This document shows positions 32,233 through 44,900 of a stretch of 64,000 nt of DNA, piece after piece. This stretch comes from Pseudoips prasinana. Lineage: Eukaryota; Arthropoda; Insecta; Lepidoptera; Nolidae. The stretch is taken from NCBI GenBank assembly GCA_951640165.1, contig OX621250.1, forward strand, positions 10,379,501 to 10,443,500, given 5' to 3'. The notes beneath the pieces were generated by a model. The model saw nothing but the letters and a program-made list of their open reading frames with translations, was not told where the DNA came from and did no database searches. A program made the position numbers and the translations under genes. Position 1 is the stretch's first letter. Every line of letters starts with the position of its first letter.

Positions 32233-32319
32233 TTTATTAATTAAGAACAGTAGAAGGCACATCAATGGATTCACCAGCACTACGAAAGTAGACCTTACTT
32301 ATTAAGTAATAATGATGAG

Positions 32320-32325
32320 AATAAA
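32320..32325 (+). terminator. Tmie: Candidate poly(A) signal AATAAA of Tmie
   Basis: First AATAAA after the Tmie stop, about 90 bases downstream. Confidence 0.5.
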
Positions 32326-33124
32326 GCCAGAGTATATTTACTGTCCTGGCGTTGACGTTACATAATGGCGGCATATAGAATATCATTGTTTGTTCAAGAT
32401 TACTAGTATTTAATGTTTTGTCATAAGGTTTTGAATGTAGAACGTTAGCACTTGGTTGGTAGATAGGTTTTAACCCTTCAACTGGTAGTACGTAATTTTC
32501 TAATTGATTCATTTTGAATCTTATAACAAACTAAGAGAGTTCAAAATATGGTGGTAACTATATTGCCACTGGTAGGGGTTAACGGGTTAAGGCTACTCAT
32601 AGAAAATATTGGCGGTAGCGTAGAATTTTTTATTTGCAAATATATAAAAACAAAATCCAACTACTATAATTATACTCTTCTCAGGAATTATGTACTATAT
32701 TCTTATATTCTTCAACTCAATCTTTCTAACACTCTAAACACCTATTAGCTCTTAGGCATGGTTAAATTTTACGACACAAAAAATATCAATATAACTCTTC
32801 GGAAACTGATTTTCTTATTTTGTAAGGAAACGGGAATGAATTGTAGTCTCATGAAGTTCTAAATATATAATTAGGCTTTCTACATGCATAGTTAAAACTG
32901 TATTAGATAAAAAAATATCTGTTTTGGCGCGAAGGACTTGTCGATGGTTTCCAGATCACGCCATATGCAATCTAACGCCACTCCCTTCGCTTATGGTTCA
33001 TAAATGTATCGCCTAAACAGAATGTTCACTGAAAAGAGACGTTTCTCGAATATTAGATTTGTGAAACTAAGGGTATGGCATTGTCTAATACGACTACCGT
33101 ACCTAGTAAACATGCATGGATGCT

Positions 33125-33235
33125 GTAACAGCATCCATCAATGTCACGTCCATTTTACAACAATATTGACTACCACCTTGAGCCGTAACGTAGTCCTGAG
33201 TTCAAATTCCGGGTCAGCCAAAAAAAGGTACATTG
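33125..33235 (+). mobile_element. SINE-like fragment
   Basis: GAGCCGTAACGTAG then B-box-like GAGTTCAAATTCCGGGT. Preceded by a hairpin (ATGGATGCTG/CAGCATCCAT). Confidence 0.5.
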
Positions 33236-33316
33236 GGGTTTAAGTAAAAAATCCAATGGTGCAATATTCTTAGATACCTGAAAAAAATGAATTGTTCACA
33301 ACAATTTTAATAAATA

Positions 33317-33488
33317 CTAGCGGTTTTACCTGCGTTAAATTTCACAAATTATCACAGCTCCTCCCCCGTAGGTGATAGCGTGATAATATGTAGCCTATAT
33401 GTTGACCCGACTCACGCCCCAAGTATCCTTTTGATAAAATATTCAATGTACAGTTTTGACTTTCCTACGATTTTATTATTTGTATAGA
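33317..33488 (-). mobile_element. Non-autonomous Helitron (family H1), deleted copy
   Basis: On the minus strand it starts TCTATAC after an A and ends CTAG before T, with a CGCGG-type 3' region diverged here. Shares its interior with 61119-61437 and 62182-62503, minus ~150 bp. Confidence 0.78.
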
Positions 33489-34639
33489 TTATTTTATTTC
33501 TTGCTCTGTGACAAAGAAAGAATCAAAAATGTTTATTTTATTTAAATTCTTTGCTATACTTTTCTTGTTGTACACTTTAGGGCAGGTTTGGCCATCTCTT
33601 TTATGACGTATATAGTAAGGCCTTTTTTGGTAGTGCATAGTATCCACTGAAAACTGTACTAGAAAAGTAAATGTAATTGATCATATACACAAATAAAACA
33701 TATGTTATAAAATGCAGTAAGTTTTCTTTAATCTAGAAAATAAAAAATACAGTATAAACGGATTTTAAATCACAAGAATAATTACATATTCACAAATAAC
33801 TTCGGTATTCTGCGCTGTTCACATAATCTCGCGTCAATAAAAACTGACGCTCAAAACAAAAATCGAATGTAAGCGATAACTTTAAAGCAACATTTAACTT
33901 ACATTATAATACATAAATAATACATCTTGCAAATAAACATTACATAAATTCAAGTTAGCTAAGTTTTTTTTTCATTAAATAGTTAAATCGTTCTACATAA
34001 TTTTATAACGCCTCCTTAAACCGCATACTTGATGTCGCTTCGAGAACCTGTCATGATAATATCAGGTATAATGTCACTAACTTCCTTTAACTGAGATCAC
34101 ACTTAATCTTAACTTAGACTTTGCTTGAACTTAAAATTCTAAGACTTAATTTTTTCGGTAAAATATGATGTATAAATAAAAAATAAAAAGAATATATAAC
34201 CATGTGGGCAGACAAGCATATGGCCTGACAAGCGGTCAAAATTTCCCATGGCGCTTGCAACGTATAAGACATCACACACGCGTTGGCAACGCTTGTCCAA
34301 CTCGTAGAAACAATGTAAAAATGCTACTACTCAGGTCAACTTCATCAGTGATACTGCTCATAGAGCGTAACATGTAGTTTTTTCTCGCTCTCTTAATTAA
34401 TCGCTTTCTCATTTTTTCTAGCGACCTTAAATACTTATATGTCAAAATTAAGCAAAGTTTAAGTTAAGTTCTAGTGGACTTTATAAAGCTCAGCCTTTGT
34501 TAATACAATAACATTTTAGTGTATTTCCTGTGACTCACATACGACAGCCTAACTCTCAGTCCATGACTCGATATAATTTAGCACAATCTCATCCAACACT
34601 AGTATAGCCGATATAATCTAAAAATGAACAAGTGGATGT

Positions 34640-34900
34640 TTTTTTTTTATAGAATTGCAAGGCAAACGAGCAAGCGGCTCATGGTAAGTTATCACCGCCG
34701 CCCATAGATACTCACACCAGAAAGGCCGCAAGAGCATTGCCGGCCATTAAGAAAGAAATAGGCTCGCTTCTTGAAGGTTGCCATGTCATAACGGATTGGA
34801 AATTCCTCCGCAGTTAATTGATTCCACAGAGAGGATATACGCGGTTAGAAGTGTCTTGTAAAACGCACGGTAGTAGAAGACTATTCATTTTCGCTGTTGA
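34640..34900 (-). mobile_element. LINE/SINE 3' end, reverse orientation
   Basis: Begins with T9 (reverse poly-A), then AACGAGCAAGCGGCTCATGG, TCACCGCCGCCCATAGA, and a diverged coding tail ending TGATTCCACAGAGAG. Same family as 7826-8052. Confidence 0.65.
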
Positions 34901-37020
34901 TGCATATAAAACTTATTCTATATACACGTTATAAAAGCATTCACTATCATTATTCACATCGAAATTAAGCGCGGAATAAATAATTCTTACAATTTGATTA
35001 TTTTAATGATTGGGGGTTAAAATACCCACGAAGCGCTAATTTGCAGGTGTGCATTAGATTTCCAAAATACCACCTCGTTCATTTTTAGATTAAACATACT
35101 GTAATTATCTTATCTTACAACTAGACATGGCGACTACTCCGCAGTACGTCGTGAGCTCACGTTCCAAAATTCGTTCGACACATCGCTCCTTGGTGTTATC
35201 AAAACTTTGAGCAATTTATACAATTTGGTGCAATATTATCTTCTGTATCGAATGAGATGCGTTCACGTTCAGCTAAAGGACTAAACTAGCTACATTTAAA
35301 AATACTTTCAAAATGTCAAATAAATTTTTGCTAGTTTATATTTTAAAGAGTTTTTATTCTCTGCCTAAAACTAAAAATGCATCTTCGGAATCAACGAATA
35401 AGGTGTGTAATCGATTGAACTGCACTTCAATGTTTAGATACATAGTGTATCGTGCCTAAACTAGCGACTCTATCGACCGAAGCCGGCGCTCCTCCGAGCT
35501 GACTGAACTCACAATTCATCATAAATAAGGCCATTATGATTTACTCATCGAGTTCCTTGACTATGGAAGAATCTATTGAGAAATACTATACACATTCACT
35601 TACATTATAATTGAATCGGACCTACCTAAAACATAACGGAGAAACTCTTATTAAAATTATTGTTCGTATATATTGCGTAGCGTCATTGAGGTGGAATGTT
35701 ATGCCTTTAGCTATTTAACGAAGTATTCACCTAAAAAAGGTTAATTTTCTAATAGTACAATTACTGATACGGGTATCAGACGCAAGATTGACTTGACCCA
35801 CGATATGGACTGCAACAAGACTAAATCTTTGACTTTTCGTGCTGTCTTGACATTCCTAGACAATCTATTGGGATTTGGAAATGGACATAACTCAAAATAG
35901 GTCTAATACAATCTTCTTTACCCTCAAAACTAATCATGTAACAATTTAAAAGTTAAGAAACACATCTTTTTAGTTCAACATTCGTTAAATACCTTAAGTA
36001 ACATTCCACCTTAAACTAAATATAGGAGCGGCGTATAAATTAACAATTGAATATAATTCGTACGAGTTTTGTGCATGATACCTGTCTTCAGTGATATACA
36101 TTTTTACAAGTTTGTAACCGAAATGGTAAGTATAGGCTAGATTTTATAATACAATTTAATCTACTTGAGGATTGGTAATTAATTACAACAAAATTACGCA
36201 AGCTACAAGTAAAATTCGCTCGATGGACACTACGTTACCGAAGGCGCAGTGGACGCAGATGTGGCGAGACACGAACGTAACAAACTTAATACCCACGTGT
36301 GATCAGAGATCCGACGACACTACTCGTACGTTCATCTATTTTAATAAAATGCGTTATTTGTGGTAATTGTCCAGATATTTTGCACACACAACAAATTAAA
36401 AATCCACATATTCGTGAAACAAAATATCTTCCCTAATATTAAACTTGAAATGTCAGTGTCATTTCAATATTTAACGATTAGAAATTTAAAAAAAATACGA
36501 CCAATAATACCTTCCTTATAAGTTTTAAAATTTAAATTTCAAAGGTGACCAATAAATAATCAGAGAAACTCGTTTCTGCAGAGCTTCTTGTCAAAACATA
36601 GACGCAAATACTTTTATTTCAATTGTTCTGCGATCACCCTTAGCAATATATACTTTAATTTTATTTTTAAATAATTATATGGCACCTTTGTTTAATTCGA
36701 TACCAATAATAGTATTTTAGGTTATTAAAGTACATCGTGTTTGGTAACAGGCTAAGGAAACCTGAAACATCTATACAAAGATAAAACACACATCCAATTT
36801 TCTACATTCCATGACATTGATGTTCGAATCCAGTGTGAAACAAATTATAAACATCTTTCGGCTATATTTTTTCTGGCAGCCCAACACAAACGTATTACTC
36901 GAATACCTACGTATTACTAGATAATCTATTTCAAATAAAAAAATAATTATCTTATGAGCGTAGAAGTTGTGTAGTCGGATCTCATACTAATATGTGACAA
37001 AGACAGAAATAATGACTTAC

Positions 37021-37071
37021 CTGCCAAAACAAATAGAAAAAACTATCCCAACCCAGTCGTGTCGTGGTCAT
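37021..37071 (-). CDS. Candidate first coding exon (17 codons), unassigned
   Basis: Minus strand ATG at 37071 gives MTTTRLGWDSFFYLFWQ, ending exactly at a consensus GTAAGT donor. No partner exon found with confidence; a terminal exon candidate lies at 35456-35502 (acceptor GTTCAG). May be a lncRNA. Confidence 0.25.
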
Positions 37072-37869
37072 ATGCCAGTCTACGTGCGTTGCGCCTAACG
37101 TGCAACATGTAAGGAGGGGTTTACACTATTTTAGGAACCCAAGTTTAGAATCGCAGTGCCACCTCTATTAATACAACTCTCATAATAATAAAGCATAATT
37201 TTGTTATCAACAAGTACTACGGCAACATTATTTATTTAACGCTATGCTTGAAAATCTGACAATAAATATTTTATGATAGATACAATGTGCACATTCCTTA
37301 ATATACGTCCACGGGCAGTTTAAAAAACGTTGAGCATAACTATGTGTTATTTGGCAATTTTATTTAGAAATGGCATCGAGATGATTTTGTGGATATAATA
37401 AGTACTTTGTGACGAGTGAATAAATTATTGTGGGAAATAAATTACTGTGTGACGTTTCGGGATATGAAATACGCACATTGTGGGGGAAACGCGTCCACTC
37501 GAATAATATCTCTGAGCGAGCGTCCGCGTCGCGTTGTTTATACAATGTTCGTCAAATAACTTAACAGTGCGTGGGTGACTCGCGCCGACTCACTTGCAAT
37601 CGGTGACGCAATAACTACAAATATGCCTGTTTTGTGATCCTACAAAACATTTATTATGATGTAGATAAAATACAAAATAATTATGTATTTTAAAATTTAA
37701 ATGCTTTATAATAATGTCAAATTATATAAAAATCCACTATATAAATAAAATATTTTATTTGGTGGGACAGTCGCATACAATAATTTCATGATAATATCCA
37801 TCGTCGGTCAAATCACGAAGAGGCGTCCATAGACATACCATCATATTTTTTTATAATTTAATTTTTTTT

Positions 37870-38930
37870 AAAGACCTTGGGCTTTAAGCAACATAATACT
37901 TTGTTATATATGTACAAATTATAACGAAAGCCAGTTCATGAACATCATATCATCATACTCATGAATTGAAGAAAAAAAGAAAAAAATAAGAAATGCATCG
38001 GTATTTTTGATTAAATATGGATTCTAATCTTTCCATCTTATTAACAAATCAAGCTCATCAAGTTTCGTTCACTATTTATATTATACCTCGTACATCACGA
38101 CGAGCCATTAATAGGTAAAAAGAGAGAAAACAACGCAATGTTTATACTTTCATAGAATTAAGTAATGTTAATGGAAGCTGTATTGGATCTATTATTTAAA
38201 ACGAAAATATCAGGCGTAACAGCAATCTATAGAACGATCCATGAGCTTGGCGCAAACTAATATTAAATCGTAAAACTTTTTGATACTGGGCGTATCGAAC
38301 CATAACCACAAATCAAGCCTCCTATATGCATTTTCGTGATTTGACTGAAGATATATAAGTTCCAATCTTAATATAGTAAGAAAGATTATTTTAAAATGTT
38401 TGAATCTCTTTCGTATCCTATCCGTAATTATTGCACCCGAATACGAAAAGAGCTTAAGACGAAGTTTATGTAACACGACCAGCGAATTAACAATACGTGC
38501 CGCGCCGGACGTTGCAAGTGAGAGGGCGCGCGGGGCGGGGGGCGCGGCGCCTACGCACCGCCGCACAGCAACACTCAATCTCGCCTCACGAATGTTTTGC
38601 CCCTGCGGAGAGAAACAAGGATTATACACAAACATTTCACCACTTCATCAAATCAGCTGAATTACTTCCACTATATGGACAAAAGCGTCCTCTAAAAATG
38701 GGAGCAAATAATTGAATTTAATTAGTGACCTTGACCTTGGCAAGACCTTGGGCTTTTAGCATCATAATACTTTATCTATATATTAACAAGTTTTAACGAG
38801 CGCAATCTACTTATGAAACAAAAGACATTAAAGAAAACCAATTTGAAATGTATTTTTTTTGGGGCCATACAAAATGCATTTTATATTTTCATAGATGTAA
38901 TCAACTAATCTTAATGGAAGCTGATATGCA
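37870..38930. repeat. Old direct duplication around the Arpc2 last exon
   Basis: 37870-38178 and 38741-38925 share AAGACCTTGGGCTTT, CATAATACTTT and TTAATGGAAGCTG in the same order with indels; they flank the terminal exon at 38575-38602. Confidence 0.6.
38575..38602 (-). CDS. Arpc2: Arpc2 terminal exon (stop)
   Basis: Acceptor TTTCTCTCCGCAG; completes the Thr codon and encodes GKTFVRRD and TGA at 38575-38577, matching the conserved KTITGKTF end. Confidence 0.9.
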
Positions 38931-41900
38931 CTATTTACAATCACAAATATTAATATCGCATGCGCGAGTGCACGTACACCTTGGAGCACTTGATGTGGTA
39001 GTGCAGGTAGTCGCGGAACGTGCAGCAGGTCGCTGTATAGCTGACAGAGGGGCGGGAACACTCACGTGATAGTCTTGCGCTCGGCGGGGCGGCTGGCGGG
39101 CTGCGGGCGCGCGCGGTTGAGCACCTTGAGCAGCTCGCCCGCCTTGGCGCGCATGCGCGAGTGCACGTACACCTTGGAGCACTTGATGTGGTAGTGCAGG
39201 TAGTCGCGGAACGTGCAGCAGGTCGCTGTATAGCTGACAGAGGGGCGGGAACACTCACGTGATAGTCTTGCGCTCGGCGGGGCGGCTGGCGGGCTGCGGG
39301 CGCGCGCGGTTGAGCACCTTGAGCAGCTCGCCCGCCTTGGCGCGCATGCGCGAGTGCACGTACACCTTGGAGCACTTGATGTGGTAGTGCAGGTAGTCGC
39401 GGAACATGTGCAGCAGGTCGATGGTGTTGTCGCGCGCCGCCGCGCACGTGTGTCGCGGGAACAGCACTGCGGACATGCCACAAGTCACTACACACTCCGC
39501 CTCCATACATACGACGCACAATCTCATATGGCCGTTAGATCAGAAAAATAGAAGGGAAATCGTAAGGTTCCAATCATTATGTCTATTTTAAGATATTCGG
39601 AAAATATGAGTATCCTGTTTGTTGTGTTGTGTGTATGTTTAGATGTTTCTTACTCAATCACGCAAAAACGACTGAACAGATTTGGATGAAATTTGGAAAT
39701 CCTTCCCAAATTTCATCCAAATCTGTAATAAGTATGTAAATAGGTAATAAATACCCTGAAATACCAAATAGACAATTAAAAAACAACTTGAACACAAGTT
39801 CCACCGCGGAGCGCAGCTTAGATTTGTGTACCATGTTATTTGTAAACTGATTTATTAATTAATTAATATCGAAACTTACGAAAACTGATTTTACTTCAAT
39901 CTGTTCTACAAATGATGCTAATGTTGCAGCTACAACTCTTAGTGAAATTATTTGCGAAGCTATCGCAATAAATTCTAAACAAATCACTATTCCTCACCGA
40001 AAGCGTACTATCAAACCATGGATAGCCCCTTTTTTAGTACGATGTATAAGACATAGGGATAAATACACACAAGATCTAAACTTGATGTAAATAACGCTAT
40101 ACTTAGGGTCACTTACACTAGATACCGAAACTTCTGTAACAATCTAATAAAAAAGCTAAAGATAGCTTACGAGAAAGCAGAATTTGTTAAAAACAAAAAT
40201 AATCCAAAGGGCACGTGGAACACGATCAACAAAATTACAAATTTTAAGTCATTTTCACTTCTTCCCCTTGAGCTGCTTAATAATACTGCTTAATCTTAGT
40301 GTAGATCCATGCAAGTCCCTGGACTTGGTCAATCATTACTTTACAGATATTGGTAAAACGTATGCAAATGCAATCTTATGCAAACAGGGTACTAATCAAC
40401 CAAATGTAAATGGCAGGTGTAATACATTTCAATCACCAAAAGATTCCATGGCGCTATTTGACACGGACCGTTGTGAGATTATACCATTATTGATAACCTA
40501 AAAAATGACTCTGCAGCTGGTATCGATAATATAACGACACAAATAATAAAAAAGACGAAAAACAGCTTAATTTCTTCCCTGACACATATGTATCAACTCT
40601 GTCTGACTACAGGTGTTTTTCCAAATGTCTTGAAAAGGGCGTTGGTTCATCCCATCCATAAGTCTGGGGACAGAGAGAGTGTTGGAAACTATAGACAAAT
40701 ATTGGTACTCTCAATCATATCTAAAATTCTTGAAAAGCTCTTAAATTCCAGACTTGTCAATTTTCTTAACTAAAACAACCTATTTGCACAAAACCAATTT
40801 GGATTTATAAAAGGCAAGTCAACAGAAGATGCTACTCTATTATTGGCAGAGACGATTGCTAAAAATCTTGACAACAAAGATAAAGTTATTGGTGTGTTTC
40901 TAGATTTGTCTAAAGCCTTTGACATTGTCTCCATTCCCCTGCTTCTTTCCAAAATGGAAAAATTGGTATACGCGGTAATGCACTTGATATTTTTCGATCC
41001 TACCTTTCAAATCGGACCCAATTTGTTAAGTTATTTACCCAATTAGTTACCAACTGGTAACTATACAAGTGCTCAAGCATCACTCTCTTTTGGCCTTCCA
41101 CAAGGTAGCATTATAGGCCCGACTCTGTTTCTCCTCTACATTAATAGTTTGTGTAAGAAATCAATGCCAAATTGCAATATAATCACTTATGCTGATGACA
41201 CAGCGCTCATCGTACATGGTAAGACATGGGAAGAGGCGCAATATTATACTGAGAATGCGCTCAGAGAGCGAGATGCTTATGATGTTATGATGCTAAATGT
41301 GAATCTGTTAACTTTAAATGTTGATAAAACTTGCTACATTACTTTCGCACATCGTACTGATTTAGAACCGTCAACGGAGTTTAAAGTTAGTGCACATACC
41401 TGTGTTATTAAAAATAAATTCAATTGCCCCACACTAACTTGTACGCAAAATATAAAATATCTTGGTCTCATAATAGACAGTTCCCTGAACTGGTCAGCTC
41501 ACATATGCCAACTTACATCCCGTATAAGGAAACTTATCCCTGTATTTAGAAAACTTAGAAATTCAGCTGATCTTCCAACGCTATTATGCGTTTACCACGC
41601 CCTTGCTCAGAGTTTGCTGCAATATTGTATTATTGCTTGGGGTGGAATCAATAAGACTAGTACTTCCGATAGAACATGCACAGAGAGCAATATTAAAAGC
41701 CATTCTTGGAAGACGGCGAAGATACAGCACTGAGCTCTTGTACAGGAAATGTTCAATACTGACCGTAAGACAGCTTTTTATTCTTGTTGCTGTTCTCCAT
41801 CAACATAAAACTATTGGGTGTAAACAAATAATAAAACGAAACAAAACGAGAATCTGCACAATGATCCCTCATAGAACTACACTCACTCGGCACCAATACT

Positions 41901-44900
41901 ATATAATTAGTAACAAATTGTTCAACGCCGCAAATGATGTAAATAACATCTACACACTTTCGACCTATAAATGCAAGATTGTTTTACGAGACTGGCTCTT
42001 ACGCTTAAATTATATCGGCACTGAAAAAATTGTAAATGCTTAAAACACACACACACGAACACACACACACACACACACACACGCACAGTGTATTTGAGAT
42101 AATTTATACCATATAATAATATGTGTTTTATGTACTTAGCATAAATCTTAGCTAATAGTTTATTTTTAGTTTTAAATTTAGTTTTTTGGAACTTGGTTAT
42201 TGAGTAAAGACAATTTTAGAGGGAAGACGCTGCTGACTGTGACACAGTTTATACTAGTAGAGTCGTCAACGAAATCTCTATCTTAAATAAAATTTCATTG
42301 TTGTATTTTCATTAGGAATAATAGAATATTTTTAGGTATTTCTAAATGTAAAATAAACTTATTATTATATTAACAAAATATTTAAGTTGTAAATTTTTCC
42401 CTACCGTACCATGCATGACTACGGCTGCTGAGAAAATGTGCCCAAAAGCCTCAAAATAAATGAAAATAAAATGCCTATCAAAATAAGAACAAGAAAACCC
42501 TTCAAACATATAAAACATTTGTAATGCCTATCAAAATAAGAACAAGAAATCTCTTCAAAGATCTTCACCGACGGCTCGGAAATGTTTTCATAACATTGAT
42601 GAATTATTTTCTTAGTATCTCATTGTTACTCTCATAACAAATGACAACATATTTTTGTTATTATAGTTTTATGTACTGCTATTGTGCCTAACACAAACAA
42701 TTGAATGAGAATTTATTTTCTCTCTCCTTAATTTTTATGCCGGTTGGTGAACGAAATATAGTGATAAGTAATGGATGGAATCAGGCGTTATTTTGTGGAA
42801 ATCCATAACAATCAAATTACAAAATTAATAGGTAGTGTTCATTCCGCGAACTATAATAAGGTGCTCATTAAACAGACTTCTTTTTAATAGCATTTGTTAT
42901 CTCTAAAAATTAACTTTGCCATCTAAATTACTAAGTTAGGCAAAATTAACGAGCGTCTAAATGATACTATCGTAGCCACTAGATATCTTCTATGTAAGCT
43001 ACTCTAAATACAACTCAGCGAGTGAGTGTACAGCGGGGGTTCTGGCGAGATCGTTCTCGAGTACCCAGAGCCCCCGCTACAGGCACTGTGAGGCTGGCTA
43101 CCGTGGTGGTTTTAGTGGGTCGAGCCCCACACCACTGCACTAGAGCATTTCCACCACGTAAAAAAAAAACCACAGACGAACCACCTTAACAAAACTTAAT
43201 TTAAGTTAGCTAAATATCGTTACTGTTATAAAATAAATCTTATTGTAAATTATTTCCTACAATCCGTGTACCTAAATATCTATATGTACCTAGAAATCAT
43301 TATAAATTAATTATATATTACTTCGAACATGTTCTGACTATTTACAAGCGCTGTTTTAAAGTCTACGTGAATATAAACCTTTTTTATTTTATTTACACCT
43401 TCCGATTCTATCCAATGAGATTGATTAATAAAATCTACAATTCTCTTTTCCATCCAGGAGTATGTGGGTTAACGTAACAATGTGTACTCACCAAACGTAA
43501 CATAACTGATATTATCGCCTACTTTCGCGTCGGTGTCCATTAGTTCTAAGGGCGGCTCCTTGTGTGAAAACAATACCTGCAAATAATACACGCTGTTTAT
43601 TGATCAGCACGCAAACAATGGACGATTCATTACAATGTCAGTCGGACAGTCAATACGGTGTGCACTTGAATCATTCAATTAATCAATTCATTTATTCACA
43701 TAACGCAGGTTTATAAAGGTTGTATATTGGTGGTCGCGCCAGTCCAATACACAGTCGTACGTCTTTGGCCATTTTGATGACGAGATAACTACTTTTTTTA
43801 GATCTAAGTCTAGACTATTAGAAACTCTTGTTAAAGAATTACAGGATTACCAACCACCTCATGTGGGATGGCCACATGAGGTGGTTGGGCAGCAGGTCGG
43901 GTACCAGTGTACTAGCTGCCACATAACTGCGTTCGTCAACACGCATGCCAAGTTGTTGACTATGGCAGAGAACCCCAAATGGCAAAGTTGTGAAACATTG
44001 TAACCCTTAAGTAACAATAATAATATCCTGGGACATTATTCATACACGGCCTTCTGATCCCAAACTATGCAGAGCTTGTACTATCGCAACCAGATAACTA
44101 ATATACTACATATACTGCTTTTCTTTTGTAAATACACGCTAATAGATAATTACACCCATACTTAGGGCGAACAGACATGTTCATGCACAGAAATATCTGT
44201 CCTGGGTGGGGATCGTCATAATGAATAACATCCCACATCAGGTGGTTGGGCAGCAGCGTCATCTGTGTACTAGCTGCCACATGACTGCGTTCGCCAACTC
44301 ACATGCCAAGTGTGGTGACTATGGCAGAGCCCACTAAATGGCAAGGTTATGGAACGTTGTAACCTATAGGCCGCAGCCTAGGTCCAACAATGGACGACAT
44401 GGGCTGATGATATTAAACATACATATATAACTGTAATCATCATCATCTTTATCAGCTCTCTAAACTTTGCAGTGATAGGTACTGCTCCTTTATTAGTCTT
44501 TGGATTGAACTAGACTTTTATGCACGCCTATTAGTCAATAGTTAATAGCTACGAATACTTCCACAAACGAACACCTTGTAAAATGTGGAATGCATTGACA
44601 CTTTTTACCGGAGTTTATTCGTTGTACTCAAAGCTTTAGAGTTCGTGTGGTTGGTGGTGAGCGGTACGTACTTGTGGCGCGGTGTGCGACGCTCTCCGGC
44701 CCTCCTTGAGCTCCTGCATGAACACTTTGCCGATAACCATATCGTCCTCGTGCCGGAACACCGTCGAGAACACCACGGTCACGCGGTCCTCTTGCGCTTC
44801 CACGTATCTGTAATGTTGAATACATGTTTATCTTATATTTGTGTACTTGCGTACAGCACTTCGACCCTTCAGGATCTTTTGTACTATATCCTATTATGTA

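Larger units (their letters stand above)
32326..38574. other. AT-rich stretch without a firm gene
   Basis: Holds a SINE-like piece at 33125-33230, a Helitron-like element at 33317-33488, a LINE/SINE 3' end at ~34640-34900, and two weak minus-strand exon candidates (37021-37071 and 35456-35502). A CpG-richer patch at 37480-37620 could be a promoter. The end next to 38574 is probably Arpc2 3' UTR. Confidence 0.5.

Noticed and set aside
36172..36366. 64-codon plus-strand ORF
   Set aside because: No splice sites or family resemblance; not supported as a gene.
38950..39250. Extra coding frames of 107-189 codons on the minus strand
   Set aside because: They are out-of-frame readings of the Arpc2 exon copies (for example [12 protein letters not shown] from the HYHIK region) and not proteins of their own.
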